The notes below the pieces were generated by a model that was not told the DNA's origin, searched no databases, and saw only the letters and a list, made by a program, of their open reading frames with translations. Source: Crambe crambe (taxonomy: Eukaryota; Porifera; Demospongiae; Poecilosclerida; Crambeidae). Taken from it: a stretch of DNA of 64,000 nucleotides. Within the stretch, counting starts at the first letter, position 1. Each line of letters opens with the position of its first letter. Position numbers and translations under genes: made by a program. Of this stretch, positions 41,487-54,500 are shown one piece after another. Where the stretch lies: NCBI GenBank assembly GCA_963924555.1, contig OZ004583.1, positions 7,082,582 through 7,146,581 on the forward strand, written 5' to 3'.

Positions 41487-41926
41487 TTGTACATTAGAAA
41501 ATCGTCTAATAACCAGATCATATGGCCCCTATGTCAGACGATGCCATGTCATACATTGTTCTGGCCAGCCAGGCTAAAGAAGAGCAGCGGTACACAAACA
41601 CGCATCTTCAATTCTGTGGAATTTACCCTAAGCGCTCACCACGAAAACCTCAGGAGAGTGTGTATAATGCCTGTAGTTGATGGGTTTGGTCTGGCCCTGC
41701 GTGCAGCTATCATGAGTATCAGGGGTGCCCGTTCCACCATTGGCCATGCAACCAGGGAACCGGAGGCCCCAACAGATCTTATCACCCGGGTCTGCCACAT
41801 CCCAGCATTGGACTAATCACACGTCACCCTAACCTTTTGTCTCACTTTTCTTATTATTTACTTCTCCTCTCTACATTTTTATATTTCAGTTGCTGAGCAA
41901 CGTTAAATTAAAAAAAAAAAAAAAAT
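41487..41926 (+). other. Possible 3' end of a poly(A) retroposon
   Basis: Short open frames (about 41523-41676: APMSDDAMSYIVLASQAKEE) followed by a T-rich stretch and GCAACGTTAAATT plus a run of about 15 A (41912-41926). The pattern suggests the 3' tail of a non-LTR retroposon. I recognise no domain. Confidence 0.25.
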
Positions 41927-43461
41927 CTTTGGCAAGTTGAAATAAGATCATTTAGAACACAGCTCTGTACATTCACAATACAAAATCAGATCTTCTAAAC
42001 CTCATAATGCATCACAGGGATACAAGTGCCTAACAGTAGGTTTACTAAGTGCCCCGGGCACTTAGTAGCACTTAGTACCCTGTGGTGGGCAGCAATTAGA
42101 AATATTGTTATGAATCCATAGTAACCAACCAACCCCGCCTGGTGGGTGTGTGAAGACTTGTCAAAAAATGGTGAAAGCTAGTTTCTCGCCTCCTGACACT
42201 AGTGAGTACCAACTAAAGCCTAGAAAAGAGTAACAAGGTACCGAAGGTAGCTTAGTTAGTTCATATTTTCAAGCGTATAAGCTAGAAAGCCTACCTTAGT
42301 TCTGGTGATTTTCAGCTGCTGGATTTTCCGTGCACGAAGCTTTCATGGCTGACTAGCTAACTTTAGCGAGTCGCTACAGCCCAGGGCCCTCGGGTCTCTA
42401 AATAACTTAGATCCCTAGGTCTCCTTGACTAACTATTATGTATTGTTTGTGCCTTGAAGCAACTTCATATAAAAAATAGCTATTACACCATAGATAAACG
42501 AGGGGAAGGCAACAGCATCACGTGCGCCCATAGGCGCCTATAGCTATACAGAATGAGCCCAGGCCTTTGATCTCACGCGCTTTTCCACCACACACTTAGC
42601 GCGTTTTTGGCGCCAAATACAAAATCCACTCTACAGAGCAGAGGAAATCATTCTAATTTTTCATGCGAGTGCAGCTGGCCTTGTTGCCTCATCAGCACAA
42701 CCTGGCCTGCTTAGAAAACTGAATATATTTTTTAATCAATGATCCTGCTTGGATACGATCAAAAATATCACTACTGTCCCTCCTGATCCCTTGCTGCCTG
42801 GGCTAAAGCTGAAGTAAGTATACTAAAGTATGTTTAGTAGGTTACTGAAGGTAACTGGGTAGAAATTAATTTTTTTATACTGATGGGTTCTTACATGAAA
42901 CTGGGAGTGTTTCAGTCCCTCTCACTGAGTTCTGCAATGACCTGAGGACAATTTTAGGACCAAAATTTAAGCTGATGCCAGTGGTGGAGGGCACCATCAT
43001 GAGCAATCAAAATTACATAGCCATATAATATATTTACAGAGATGCCAAGAAAGTTCCAGTTGACTAGAAAGAAAAAGTGGCTGTTGAAGAGACAGACAAG
43101 ACGAATGTACCAGTGGTAAATCAGTTGCGCGCGGGGAAATTTATCTAACCACGCCCACACATTTGCTCAGCCACGCCCATTAAGAAGTTGATTGATGAAG
43201 AATTCTGATGGCCCAGCTATCTAATATTGTAAAGCTTCAGCTGTAGTCTGTAGCTGTAGCCTGTAGCTAGCTGCTAGCAATAGGCTGAAACCTAATCAAA
43301 TGCGGAGTGTAAAATCAGTCTGCGCACGCGCTGACGATCTTTACCTAATAACAAAAATATTGACCGTCTTCCGGAACACGGAAGAAGACTGGCTAAATCC
43401 GCCCCTGGAAGGTATATAAAAATTGCCTATATACATTATAGCAAAACTGATAATACTGTAG
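41927..43461. other. Non-coding stretch upstream of the P-type transposase gene
   Basis: No gene seen. 42315-42375 is an inverted relative of the dispersed repeat at 57405-57465. AAGTGCCCCGGGCACTT near 42048 is a perfect palindrome. A THAP-type finger expected for a P transposase N-terminus was not found. Confidence 0.3.
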
Positions 43462-44142
43462 GGAGTACCTGCTGAGCAAGTACTTAGTGAACCTGCAGCT
43501 GATGAACCTGTTGCTGATGAACTGGTAGCTGGTGAACTGGTAGTGGATGAACTGGCATCTGATGAACCAGTAGCAGATGAACAAGCGGCTGATGAGACAC
43601 CACCAGCAGCAGAGATATCAACACCTTCTGGATCATCCTCAACTCTATCAGCAGAAGTATCAATTTCTGATGCACCTGATCCAGCAACAGTTTTTAGTGA
43701 GTTCTATTCCTCGCTACCATCATTCAATCCCACATGGAGTGATCAGACCACCACTCCGCTGAAGAAAATGCGTCTGTGTAAAATTTCATCTGGCCCATCT
43801 TCTTCCAGTGAACCACTTCTTGTGTCTCAGTCTCTCATAGTTGAACAAGATATGACATGGAGTGTTTTTGTACTTGGACACAAAGTTGAAAAGCAAGCGA
43901 ATGCCCTGCTGTGTGATATTCCTCACCACCTTAATCACTCATCTTTCTTAAAACTTTATTCCATCCTTGATTCAGCGACTGTGTGTCCCGGTAGCCCACA
44001 ACCTCACTATTTGGACATGGCACGCTCTAGAAAGGGTAACTTTTTGTCAGCAAGGAAGCAACCAATGGCTGTTCTTGAAACTAGTCCTCTGACCACTATT
44101 CGAACCGTTGATTGCCACCTACTCACTCATGGTTTGAAATGT

Positions 44143-44307
44143 TGTGGTATCTTCCAGAACTTCCCAAGTAACTAACTTAGCTAAAAACAGTTCTTGACTC
44201 AACAATAATGCAACACAAAAATATGATTCACAAAACCATGGTATATCCGGTGAATAAATAATTATACCGATTGGATATGATGTAATAATCAGTGATACAA
44301 TACTACA
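44143..44307 (-). repeat. 3' LTR of gypsy element 3
   Basis: TGTGGTATCTTCC...ATACTACA. Confidence 0.85.
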
Positions 44308-44403
44308 CTCCCTCCCCCTTAAAAAAAAAATCAGAAAAGAGGAAATGGCAAAAAAAAAAAAATCAGATTATTCATGCATGAGACAAAAACAAAAAAATTA
44401 GGG

Positions 44404-47400
44404 TTAAGCAGTACATTTGCCATCATACCAATCTGGAGGATGTCTATTACGTTTTGGGTATGTTTTCTTTAAAGGTGTTTGTTGTGGCATAACTGTGGTA
44501 CCTTCAGATGTGGGCGGTGACAAAGTTCCTGTGTCAACCACAACCTCATGATCAGTTGGTGGTTCTCCAGTAGTGTCTGACTCAGTTTCAGTGTTGTCGG
44601 GATTGTTACTCGACTCACCACCAGGTTCAGTCTCAATTGAGGATGTGCTAGGTTGAATCAAAGTATCCAAAAGGTTGTCACTTGGTACTTCAGCTTCTTT
44701 GCATGTAACACCTTCCACTTCTGGGTCACTAACAATCTCAATGTCATTCTTTCTGATTCTCAAATGATCCTGATGTCGCCGAATAATGCGACCATCTCCC
44801 AATCTCACCATAAATGATGCCGGTCCAGTCACTTCAGTGATAACACCAGGTAACCAGCGTTGGCCTTGTCCGAAGTTCTTGGTATAGACTTTATCACCTG
44901 AAGCAAACATTCGGTGTCCAGATGTATGGTCATGACTGATCTTCTGCTGTTGTTGTTTCCATTCAACTCTCTCAGCAGTGTTGGGTTTCAATAGATCCAA
45001 TCTGGTCCTTGGTTGTCGACCAAGCAATAACTCTGCTGGTGAGATTCCTGTGGTGCTTTGTGGAGTAATCCTGTATGAGCACAACACTCTGGCAATCCGG
45101 GTGTGTATAGAACCATTAGTAATTTTCTTCAGTCCCTTTTTCACAATCTGGACGGCTCGCTCGGCCAGGCTATTTGTGGCTGGATGATAGGGGGCAGATG
45201 TTATGTGTTTTACCCCATTGGCCAATAAGAATGAGCTGAATTCTTCGCTGACAAAACAAGAACCATTATCTGGTTTCGGGTAGTCCAAACCTTGCGAATA
45301 CAGTTCTCAAGTGTTCGATGACGACCGTTGATGTTGAAGAATTCATTGGGAATACCTCAATCCATTTGGAGTGAGCGTCAATTAAAACTAGAAACATTTT
45401 CCCAAATAGCGGTCCTGCAAAGTCCAAATGTAACCTCGCCCAAGGTCGAGTGGGCCACTTCCAGGGCTGTAGAGGCGCCACTGGTGGAGTGGATTGAAGC
45501 ATCTGACACTCTGTGCAGGAACTTACACTGGACTCAATATCTTTCTCCATTCTCGGCCACCAGACGTACATGCGAGCTAACGACTTCATCCGTGTCATTC
45601 CAGGGTGTCCCTCATGGAGCTCAGCAAGTACATCTTTCCTGGCTTTAGGTGGTATGATAACTCTGGATCCTTTCAGCAAGCAGCCGTCATACACTGATAT
45701 CTCGTTTCTCTTGGTCGAGTAAGGCATCAACTTCTCAGGCCAGCCTTGCTTCACATACTACATGACAGTCGCTAAGGTCGGGTCTTGACTGGTCCAGGTT
45801 TTCACTTGACAAGCAGTCACTGGTGAGTCATTCAGGTGTTCCACCAATAGCACAAGCTCGGCAGGAGTAGGGACATCTTCCGGTTTCTCTGGTAAGGTTA
45901 ACCGGCTCAAGGCATCAGCATTACCATGTAGCTGGGTTTTCCTGAACTTGATGGTGTATTCGTAGGTGGAGAGGAAGAGAGACCATCGCCTAATCCGTGC
46001 AGAGGCCTGTTCTGAGGTAGACTTGTGGTGGTTCAACAGAGCAAGAAGAGGCTTATGGTCAGTCACCAAGTTGAAATGATGACCAAATAAGTAGGAGTGG
46101 AAACGCTTGATCCCAAAGATACAAGCTAAGCCTTCTTGTTCTATCTGAGAATAGTTCTTCTTGGCTGAGGATAGTGTTCTGGATGCGTATCCGATTGGTC
46201 TTTCGGAGCCGTCTGGCATCTTATGAGCTAACACAGCCCCTAGTCCATACGATGAGGCACCGCAACAGAGTATGATCTCCAAACTCGGGTTGAAATGAAC
46301 AAGCAGATCGGATGACATCAGCAGTTCCTTGGAAGCTTGGAACGCTTTCTCCTGTGCCCCTCTCCAGTGCCATTTAACATCCTTTCTGAGTAACTTGTAG
46401 ACTGGAGCCAGGACTGTAGACATGTTGGGTAAGAATTTGCTATAGTACGTAATCAGTCCCAAATATGACTTCAACTCTTGGACGTTACGGGGTGGTGGTG
46501 CTCCCTCAATAGCACGGACCTTCTCAGCTAAGGGATGCAAGCCCTCGGCATCAATTCGATGACCCAAATATGTCACAGCAGGTGCCATGAACTGACATTT
46601 CGTCTTCTTCAAGAGTAATCCGGCTTTTTCTATCCTGCTTAGGACCTCCCTCAATGCCTGTAGATGTTTCTCTCGAGTGGTCCCCGTCACCAGTATGTCA
46701 TCTAAGTAGACAACAACCCCTGGAATCCCCTGGAGTAGAGTCTCCATGACCCTTTGAAAAATTCCTGGTGCGGATGAAATACTATACGGTAGCCTAGTGT
46801 ACGGAATAACCCCTTCTGAGTATTAATTACCACGTACTTCTTGGACTCCTTGTCTAATGGTAATTGTTGGTAGGCTTGACTTAGGTCCAATTTTGTGAAA
46901 GTCTTCCCACCCGCCAGTTTGGCAAAAAGGTCTTCAACCTTCGGTATTGGGTACTTGTCTAACTTGGACACAGGGTTGAGAGTTTGTTTGAAATCCCCAC
47001 ATATGCGAACATTCTGTTTATCAGCTTTCAGTACGGCAACTATGGGCGATGCCCATGCAGTCTGAAAATTGGACAGGTTCCAAGGTACCTTCCCTTGAGT
47101 TCAGCTTCTACCTTGTCCCTCAGTGCATATGGGACAGACCTTGCTCTAGAGAAGCGGGGTTTCACATTAGGGTCAATTGAGATTTTGGCTTCAAAGCCCT
47201 TTAGAGTTCCCAACCCATTTTCAAATACAGCACAGTGTTCTTGTATGGACTGCAACTCATCACTGTGTACAGAGTTAATTTCATTCCAGTCCAACCTCAA
47301 AGTCTGTAACCAGTTTCTACCCAATAGGCTAGAACCTCCCCCTTTCACCACAATGAGTGGCAGGTTTGCCATCTGGTCTCTGTACTTCACATGCACCTCC

Positions 47401-47562
47401 CTGCAACCCACAACAGGTATGGTTTCCCCAGAGTAAGACTTTAATCTCACGTGTGTTGGAGACAGGCGTCCATCGGGCCAGTTCTCCCTCCGAGACGAGG
47501 GAGTAAGCAGCTCCAGTATCTAACTCCATCACTATGGGTCGCTTTTCTACTTCCACCTTCAC
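44404..47562 (-). pseudogene. Pol remnant of gypsy element 3
   Basis: Minus-strand pieces: protease 47329-47562 (MELDTGAAYSLVS); 47040-47450 (GSSLLGRNWL); RT 46702-46971 (TKLDLSQAYQQ) and 45758-46747 (VVVYLDDILVTG, RNase H with CCGASSYGLG where D is expected, VTDHKPLLALL); integrase 45266-45754 (HEGHPGMTRMKS, CTECQML, HLDFAGPLFG) and 44404-45288 (DNGSCFVSEEF, YHPATNSLAERAVQ), ending PKRNRHPPDWYDG. Frame changes or stops lie near 47440, 47050, 46740, 45756 and 45285. Between the 5' LTR and the protease only a scrap of gag (EEWSQYTERL) remains. Same clade as gypsy element 2. Confidence 0.8.
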
Positions 47563-47863
47563 TTGTATAGGAGTAGAATGCTGGCTTCGAAATGTTCTTT
47601 GAACTTTCTTGTCAAATCATCGTACGGAGTGTCCCCAGGTAAGCAGGCTCTTCAGCAGTTTGTAGTTATCAACACCGATGGCTGACAGGAAAATATCTCT
47701 CTTTTTGGCTTCTTCTGTAATACCGTTAGCTCCGAAGAAATGGCCAATTAAGTCTCTCAGTGTACTGCGACCATTCTTCCTTCTTGCAATCGAAATCGTC
47801 TATCTTGTCAAATATCGCAGCCATCTCGTTTTGGTGCTGATCCCGTCCTCGTTGCCAGAATAA

Positions 47864-48028
47864 TGTGGTATCTTTCCAGAACTTCCCAAGTAACTAACTT
47901 AGCTAAAACAGTTCTTGACTCAACAATAATGCAACACAAAAATATGATTCACAAAACCATGGTATATCCAGTGAATAAATAATTATACCGATCGGATATG
48001 ATGTAATAATCAGTGATACAATACTACA
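47864..48028 (-). repeat. 5' LTR of gypsy element 3
   Basis: Matches 44143-44307 with few substitutions and single-base gaps. Confidence 0.85.
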
Positions 48029-50330
48029 AATGTAAAAATTATGAGCCTACACTTCGTGCTCTCCACAGTCGCTCGGTTCACAAGAAGAACAGCTCCCCTA
48101 AGAGTGTGAGCAAGTTCACTAATAATCGATACTTGGACACACCCCAAAAAATTTTTAAGCTACAGTCACTTAAAAGGAAGGCTATTGGTGCCGATAGGCT
48201 AGCTAAGAAATTGGCGGAGAAAATTGAGCGCGTCACTGAAAGAAATGGCATTGAAGTTGATGCAAACCTACATGGTGATCTTTTATCTATAATGCAAAAT
48301 AATGATGCAAATATAAGTGATAAATTTCCACCTGGAACCTTCAGGCATCTGTTCTGGAAGGAACAGCTGAAGTGTGCCACAGTGAGGAATGCACGCCAAA
48401 TGCGATGGCACCCCACCATGGTGTTTGAATTTAAAATTACTTTCATCAGCTGCCTATCACTCTCTCCGTACATCTGGTTTTCTCAAACTTCCTTCTGAAA
48501 GGACATTGAGAGACTATACTCATTAAAAAAAATCTAAACCAGGTTTCCAGGTGGAGGTGGAGCAGATGCTAATGAAGGAGGTAGGGATTGATTCGTTGGA
48601 AGAGCATCAAAAATATGTTACGATACTATTTGACGAGATGAAAGTGAAGGAGAGCATAGTATATGACAAGGTCATTGGGTTTGTTGAGCTGAATGATGTG
48701 TATGACCAGTTACTACAGCTTGAATCAAGCTAGGATTCTCATGGTCCGATTGCAACTCACATCCTGGGTCTGATGGTTAGGGGGGTATTCAATGATTTGC
48801 AATTCCCTATTGCCCATTTTCCAACTAAAGATGTTGCTGGAGAACATCTTTTTTCTATCATGTGGGAGGCAGTTGAGAGACTAGAAAGACTAGGATTTAA
48901 AGTTGTTGCTCTAACTGCTGATGGAGGCTCTCCTAATAGAAAGTTTTTCCACATGCATGCTGCTTCAAGAGGTCTCTCCTATCGGACTCGTAATATTTAT
49001 GCCACTGAAGAGAGATTCATCTACTTCTTTGCTGATGTACCACATTTGATGAAGACAACCCGAAATTGTTGGAGTGACAAGGGAACAAGGAATTTATGGG
49101 TAAGATTACGTAGCTATATAGGCATTCACTACATTTTTACTTGCCTTGTAAAACATATACAGATTAATGGGAAGCCTATAGCATGGAAACACTTGTGGGA
49201 CTTGTATGATGCCAAGTGTGGTGTTTCAAAGCGCTCGCAAGGTTTATTTTTTTTGAAGAAGCTCTGCAGAGAGCATGTTCAGTTGACCTCATACAGTCGG
49301 ATGAGGGTGGATCTTGCTGCAGAGGTATGTGTGGAATACAAGCTTGTTAGCATCATTGTTCCTGCATAAGCAGGCATGGCCACAAACACACATCAAATGG
49401 AGCAGGCACAAGCAAGAATAAAGCATCCATGCACGTACACTGTGTACTACGTATAATGGTGACCATACATGCATGCACTTCATTTTTACCATCGTCAGTG
49501 TGTCCACTAAAGTAGAAACAAAGCCTACAAAGAGGTGTTTGTTAATTTGAATGTCTTATTAGGTTTTAAGCAGCAGTGTGGCAAAGGGTTTTGAATTTTG
49601 TGGTGATCCACAAACTGCTGAAACCCAGAGGTTCTGTACTATGTTTGATACATTCTTCGATTGCTTGAATGGGCGGAATAAAGTTGAACACTTCAAACGG
49701 AAGAAACCCAACCTCAAGCCATACTACAAAGCCGATGATGATAGATTGACAGTAAGAAATGATTAGCACTGTGTGTAGCTATAATACTAATGTTTGCTTA
49801 TTTTTAGTGGTTACAGAAAGACTTCTTAGGGTATCTCAAGGAGTGGGATGACTCTGTCAAAGGACGAACTGGCTTCTCAGATGCAGAGAAGACAAAAATG
49901 CTCTTAAGCAGGGAGACCCTAGAGGGACTTCACGTAACAGGTATAGCACAGTTAACAAATAGTATACTCTATCATAATCAATTAAATATTATACAGTCAA
50001 CTCATTTGTGGAACTTACCCGCTATCTCTTGAAGAGGCCTGAAGTCTCGGGTCACTACCTGCTCAGTGAGCATTTCTCTCAAGATCCAATCGAGAATTAC
50101 TTTGGCCGACAAAGAGCTGCTGGTGGCTACAGTCAAAATCCCACTGTTCAAGCGTGTGTTAACAATGCCCAGTCACTTCGAGTTCAGGGTAGCCATGCCT
50201 TGAATCCAGTTCGTGGAAATTCCAGTCGGAAGCGACGCCTATTCGATGATACAGAAATTATTGATGAGACACCATTGCCGAAGAAAAAGAGACATGCTTC
50301 AAAGAAAGTATTAAAATAGTTATTAAGTAT

Positions 50331-51313
50331 TCAAGGTGTTTGTGTTTCTGTTTCCTGTATTTCTGTTTCCTCCATTTCTTCCTGCATATCTTCTTGGATG
50401 TCTCCCCCAGTTCCTTTCTGCACTGTCTGTTCTTCCTTCTGTAGTTCTTTACGAAGGCTCTTCCCTTTCTTCACATTTTTAGCTGTAGCCCTCTTATACT
50501 CTTCCAACCACATTGATGTCAGTGCAAAGCCCAAGACTAAACTATTATCTGTAGCAACTCTGAAGCATCCTCTTCCTTTCTAATGTCCACAGACAGCATG
50601 CACCAGTTGAATTCAATGTCAGGGTCAGTCACTATTGTGTGAATAAGTGATTTCTTATCACCAGACTTGGCAAGGTGATGTGGCAATAACTCTTGAACCT
50701 TGACTTCTATGGATTTGAAAAACCTCAGAGTGCTATCATTCACAAGGAATAGTCCTCCTCTGTTCACACTCTCAACCCACTTCTTTGTGTAGTCATAAAA
50801 CGAAGCGTCATCACCTATATTTGACATCTGAGTGAGGCATTCCATGAACTGAGAGGGCTTTTCATCATTTTTACCTTCAAATTTTTTCCTTAACTTCATG
50901 GCCACATACCCACTAGCATATCTAATAGCATTTTCCTCCTCTGCCAAGATCATGATTGTAGGCACGGCACTTTCTCCTGAATGCTCTGCTCTGAAATACT
51001 CCACCATCATGTAATTGAACAAGTGGCGGCTGATGGACTGATACTCTAATGCAGGAAGAGGTGGAATCCCAGCATCAGCAGTCAACTTTTTCCAAATAGC
51101 AGGAAGTCTCCCAACCCTTACCAAGTGGAAGTTCTTCTGCACCTTCACTTTCATTGACCTGGTCTTCCTTCCACTAAAGCATGACTGCAAAGCAGAAATA
51201 ACTTCAGTGTAGTCAGCACTGTCTGAAGCCAGCAAAAGGGGCAGGGACTTCACACTTCTACCTACAGCCTGGTTGTCAGCAATCACAGCTCCACGTACAA
51301 CATCAAGACTCAC
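50331..51313 (-). pseudogene. TE-associated protein convergent with the P transposase
   Basis: 50537-51313 encodes 258 aa with IRYASGYVAMKLRKKFEG and VNRGGLFLVNDSTLRFF, motifs of a family often annotated as 'uncharacterized' in sponges, cnidarians and fish and associated with transposons. The frame ends early; a C-terminal piece in another frame, 50331-50550 (LTSMWLEEYKRATAKN, Lys/Glu-rich tail), shows a one-base shift near 50550. Only 11 bp separate its end from the P transposase stop, so the two genes converge and may belong to one element. Function unknown. Confidence 0.5.
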
Positions 51314-51584
51314 AGAGGTACTAGCACTAGCTATCCAACCCTAGCGCGCATTGCGCTACTATTCTGTGGTGAATTTCATGAATTATTCATAACCGAAGCG
51401 CGCCTATAACAGGAAGTGGAGTGCGTTGCCAATCCCTTTATATTTTTTTAATGACTCAATACCAACGACCCTTTCCTAAAGTAAGCACAAACAAGCAATC
51501 GAATAATTTTTTAATACATAAAAAAAATTTCCTCCATGAATGGTCTGTAAACTTATAGCTAATGAGTGATAGTTTGTCCTCTGT
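51314..51584. other. Junction between the P-type region and receptor copy 2
   Basis: No gene. It contains GC-rich GCGCGCATTGCGC and ACCGAAGCGCGCC (51345-51410). Similarity to the copy 1 locus starts near 51480. Confidence 0.35.
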
Positions 51585-54500
51585 TTAGCCAGTGCCATTG
51601 GAACCTCTTCCATCCTAAATCAGAAGAAAGAATAATGTTATAGCTAATAGCTAGATATAATTATAGTTACAAGTGAGCGAAATTTCAAAAATTAAGTAGG
51701 GATAGCCTAAAATCTAACTGGGCTGTATAATGTACTGCAGCCTCGTATGAAAACAATCCCTACTTTTACATTCACTGCCTATAGCTAGCTATGGGCTGTT
51801 GTAAAAGTAGGGATTGTTTTCATACGAGGCTGCAGTACATTATATAGCCCAGTTAGATTTTAGGCTATCCCTACTTAATTTTTTATTTAGAAGAAATTTT
51901 TTGTGCTCACTTATTTCTATCCTTTTTTTAGTGCTTGAAGTTGAAAGTAAGTTTGTGTAAGTAAAGAATTGAGGGTTGATCGTCACTTGAACTGAGAGTA
52001 TGCAGTGATTATTAATATTTGACATGAGGCTACAGTACAAAGCCAGCTCTACATAGTTCTAAACCTATCTTTTTTCTCTCTGAAAGAATTTATTTAAGTT
52101 TTGTTTATTATTTATTTACAGCAACAGCAATGTGCATGGCGTGGTGGAGTGAGCTGACTATACTACAGCCAAGTACTGGCTATAATGCTACTATAGGATG
52201 AGCATTTGTACTGCTATGCAGCAAGGAGTGTCAGGACAGATAAGAATAAATAGCTAGCTAAACGATTAAACTAAACACCTAGCTTAGCTACTGCACTCAC
52301 TGTAGCACTTATACGTGGCCCCGCCCACACGCTCCGCCCCCTACCGACGTGTGCTTCAAAATGGCGTAGAAAGATTACCCGAGTGCTATCGATTTGTGAA
52401 GTAGTGCTTTAGTCAAAACTAATAGCAAAAGGTCAGCCTCTAGGTGCCGCTCTAACAGATGGCCAAAGCAGAATTTTGATGACTATAGCCAATAAGTCGG
52501 TACGTCGATCTGATTATTATCCTTATTAGCTATTATAAAGAAAAAGAATTTTAGAACTCATTTTTTTCTTATGTTAGCGAATGAATTTTTGGTTTTTGAA
52601 CATTCTCTTCTCTTCTTTGTAGATGTAATAATTCACTGTATCCTTCTGAGAACCTGTAGAGTAAGGATAGAAGAGATTAGTTTATACAGTCTTATGACCT
52701 TTGATCCGCCATCCCTACTTAGAGAGAGAGTGCTAACACACTCTCGATACTCATCCACTTCACAATTCACCACATAGAGCTGTGGGAAGGACTTACAGAT
52801 TAGTAGCTCATGCTATGAGGATGTATGGTCCATAAACTTTGTGGGATTATAATTATTATGGTTGGGTTTTTCCTTACCTTACTGTTATTCAGAGCACTGT
52901 ATTCTCCTCCAGATGGTTTGTCTTCATGTCCACTTCTGTCTCCCTTCCCATGGTCCAGTGGAAGGTAGTGCTCACCCTCCTCTTTAGGTGCTTGGGAAGA
53001 TGAAGGTTTTGCTGGTTTCTTACCACTCTCCTGCATGGATGATGTGAAATTACTACTACGTGGTTGGGTTTTTCCTTACCTTACTGTTATCCAGAACACC
53101 GTATTCTCCACCCTGGGTACCGGATGGCTTGTCCTTACTTCCAGCCCCTTTACCTCCCTTCTTGTGGTCCAGTGGGAGGTAGTGTTGATCTTTCTCCTTA
53201 TTGGGTCCACCACTTGCCTGGAGTACATAATTATATAAATGTAGCAAAATAGGTATGTTTTCTCTTATTATGATTTCCACATCCTTACTCCGCCATTATT
53301 GAGAGCACCAGCTGGTTTATCCTTATGTCCATGTCCACTGCCTCCTTTCCCATGGTCTAGGGGATGGTAATGAGAGTCCTCACCCTTACCCTTGGAGGCA
53401 GGTTCCTCTCCCTTAGACTACATAATGAAAGAGTGGGACTAGCTACACTGTCACTACAAATGACTCCACATACTCCATCAGTTGGAAGTTTATCCTTGTA
53501 TTCCTGATAATATTTTTCTTGTGCCTCCAATTTAGCATCTATATATTTTTGTCCTGTTTTTCTGAATTCTCCAACAGTAAGATCTTCCAACTCCTTCACT
53601 CTCCCTCCTGCACCAACCTCCAACTCTTCTAGTTTTCGATCTTTCTGTTAGAATAATTATAGTCACAACAAGGAATAAATTACTGACATAACTAATATAT
53701 ACAATACTTGCCGATAAATTTACTTCCCAGTCTTTCTCTCTCTGTTGGTGGTGAATACTATTTGATAAACGTCTATGCAGACATTTCTGCCAGAAACTCA
53801 TTTGCTGCGGTCAATAATACTTATATAACATAGCACAGAGATGAGGAATTTATGCATAATTATGATAATAGCTAATACATGTAAATAGTTACCTTACTGC
53901 TCCTCTTTTTGTAGTTGGGTAAACCTGTACAAGTAATGATAGAGATTGTTGAATTAGAGGCTTGGGTGTAAAGCAACTATTTTTGAGTACCTGCCTCCAT
54001 TAATGAAGTCAATGTGGGTTGTTGGAAGGCAATGGTAATAAGGCCAGTGTGACTAAATTCATTGGTTCCTGTCTACCACCCACATGCTAATTTGGCCACT
54101 GCCTACTCGTTTATTATTAAGTGTAGCAATCAGTTGTATGGTGGTTTATCTAAGTGCTAAGTGCTTTTTGGTATGTAGCTGCTTGGTTGGAACCTCCAAC
54201 AGCAAGAAGTTGGAGTCTATCCGCTCTAAAAGCTTGCTTGCCGTCAAAATATTGCACATTCTCCCAGTATAATGATAAAAAATAACCAGCCTCCCTCCCT
54301 CATGCTCATCCTATAGGATAGGAAACAAGGTAGTAAGTCACATTGACCTAATCTCTGTTGCATTTCAACCAAAGCACTAATTGGCCCAACAAACTCATTA
54401 GTTCGCTGTGGAGGTAAAGACCCAAGATAAGAATATTCTATACACTATCGTTCAAGTGAATAGTTCCTTGTACTTAACGAAGTACATTTCATAGCACATT

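Larger units (their letters stand above)
44143..48028 (-). mobile_element. Ty3/gypsy retrotransposon 3, minus strand, gag mostly deleted
   Basis: LTRs 44143-44307 (3') and 47864-48028 (5'), 165 bp each, differ at a few positions. TSD AATGT is at 44138-44142 and 48029-48033. Purine tract (GGGGGAGGGAG, minus strand) lies beside the 3' LTR. CTGGCAACGAGGACGG beside the 5' LTR resembles the primer-binding region of gypsy 2. The coding part is frame-broken and most of gag is missing. It split an open P transposase exon. Confidence 0.85.
43462..50319 (+). pseudogene. P-element-like (THAP9-type) transposase, split by gypsy element 3
   Basis: 43462-44142 begins with 15-nt coding repeats (PVADE, PAADE and similar) and ends at THGLK. 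After gypsy 3 and one TSD copy the same frame resumes at 48034 with NYEPTLRALHS. Coding continues to 49325 (FLKLPSERTLRDYTH, ALTADGGSPNRKFF, FFADVPHLMKTTRNCW), then exons 49563-49751, 49808-49940 and 49997-50319 (HFSQDPIENYFGRQRAAGGY, stop). These blocks match the RNase H-like core and C-terminal region of P-element/THAP9 transposases. Damage: frameshift near 48420, TAA near 48520, TAG at 48731, besides the LTR insertion. No THAP DNA-binding finger is visible at the start. No TIRs were recognised. Confidence 0.7.

Noticed and set aside
43200-51480. Terminal inverted repeats for the P-type element
   Set aside because: I compared 43100-43461 with the inverse of 51314-51480 and found no convincing match.
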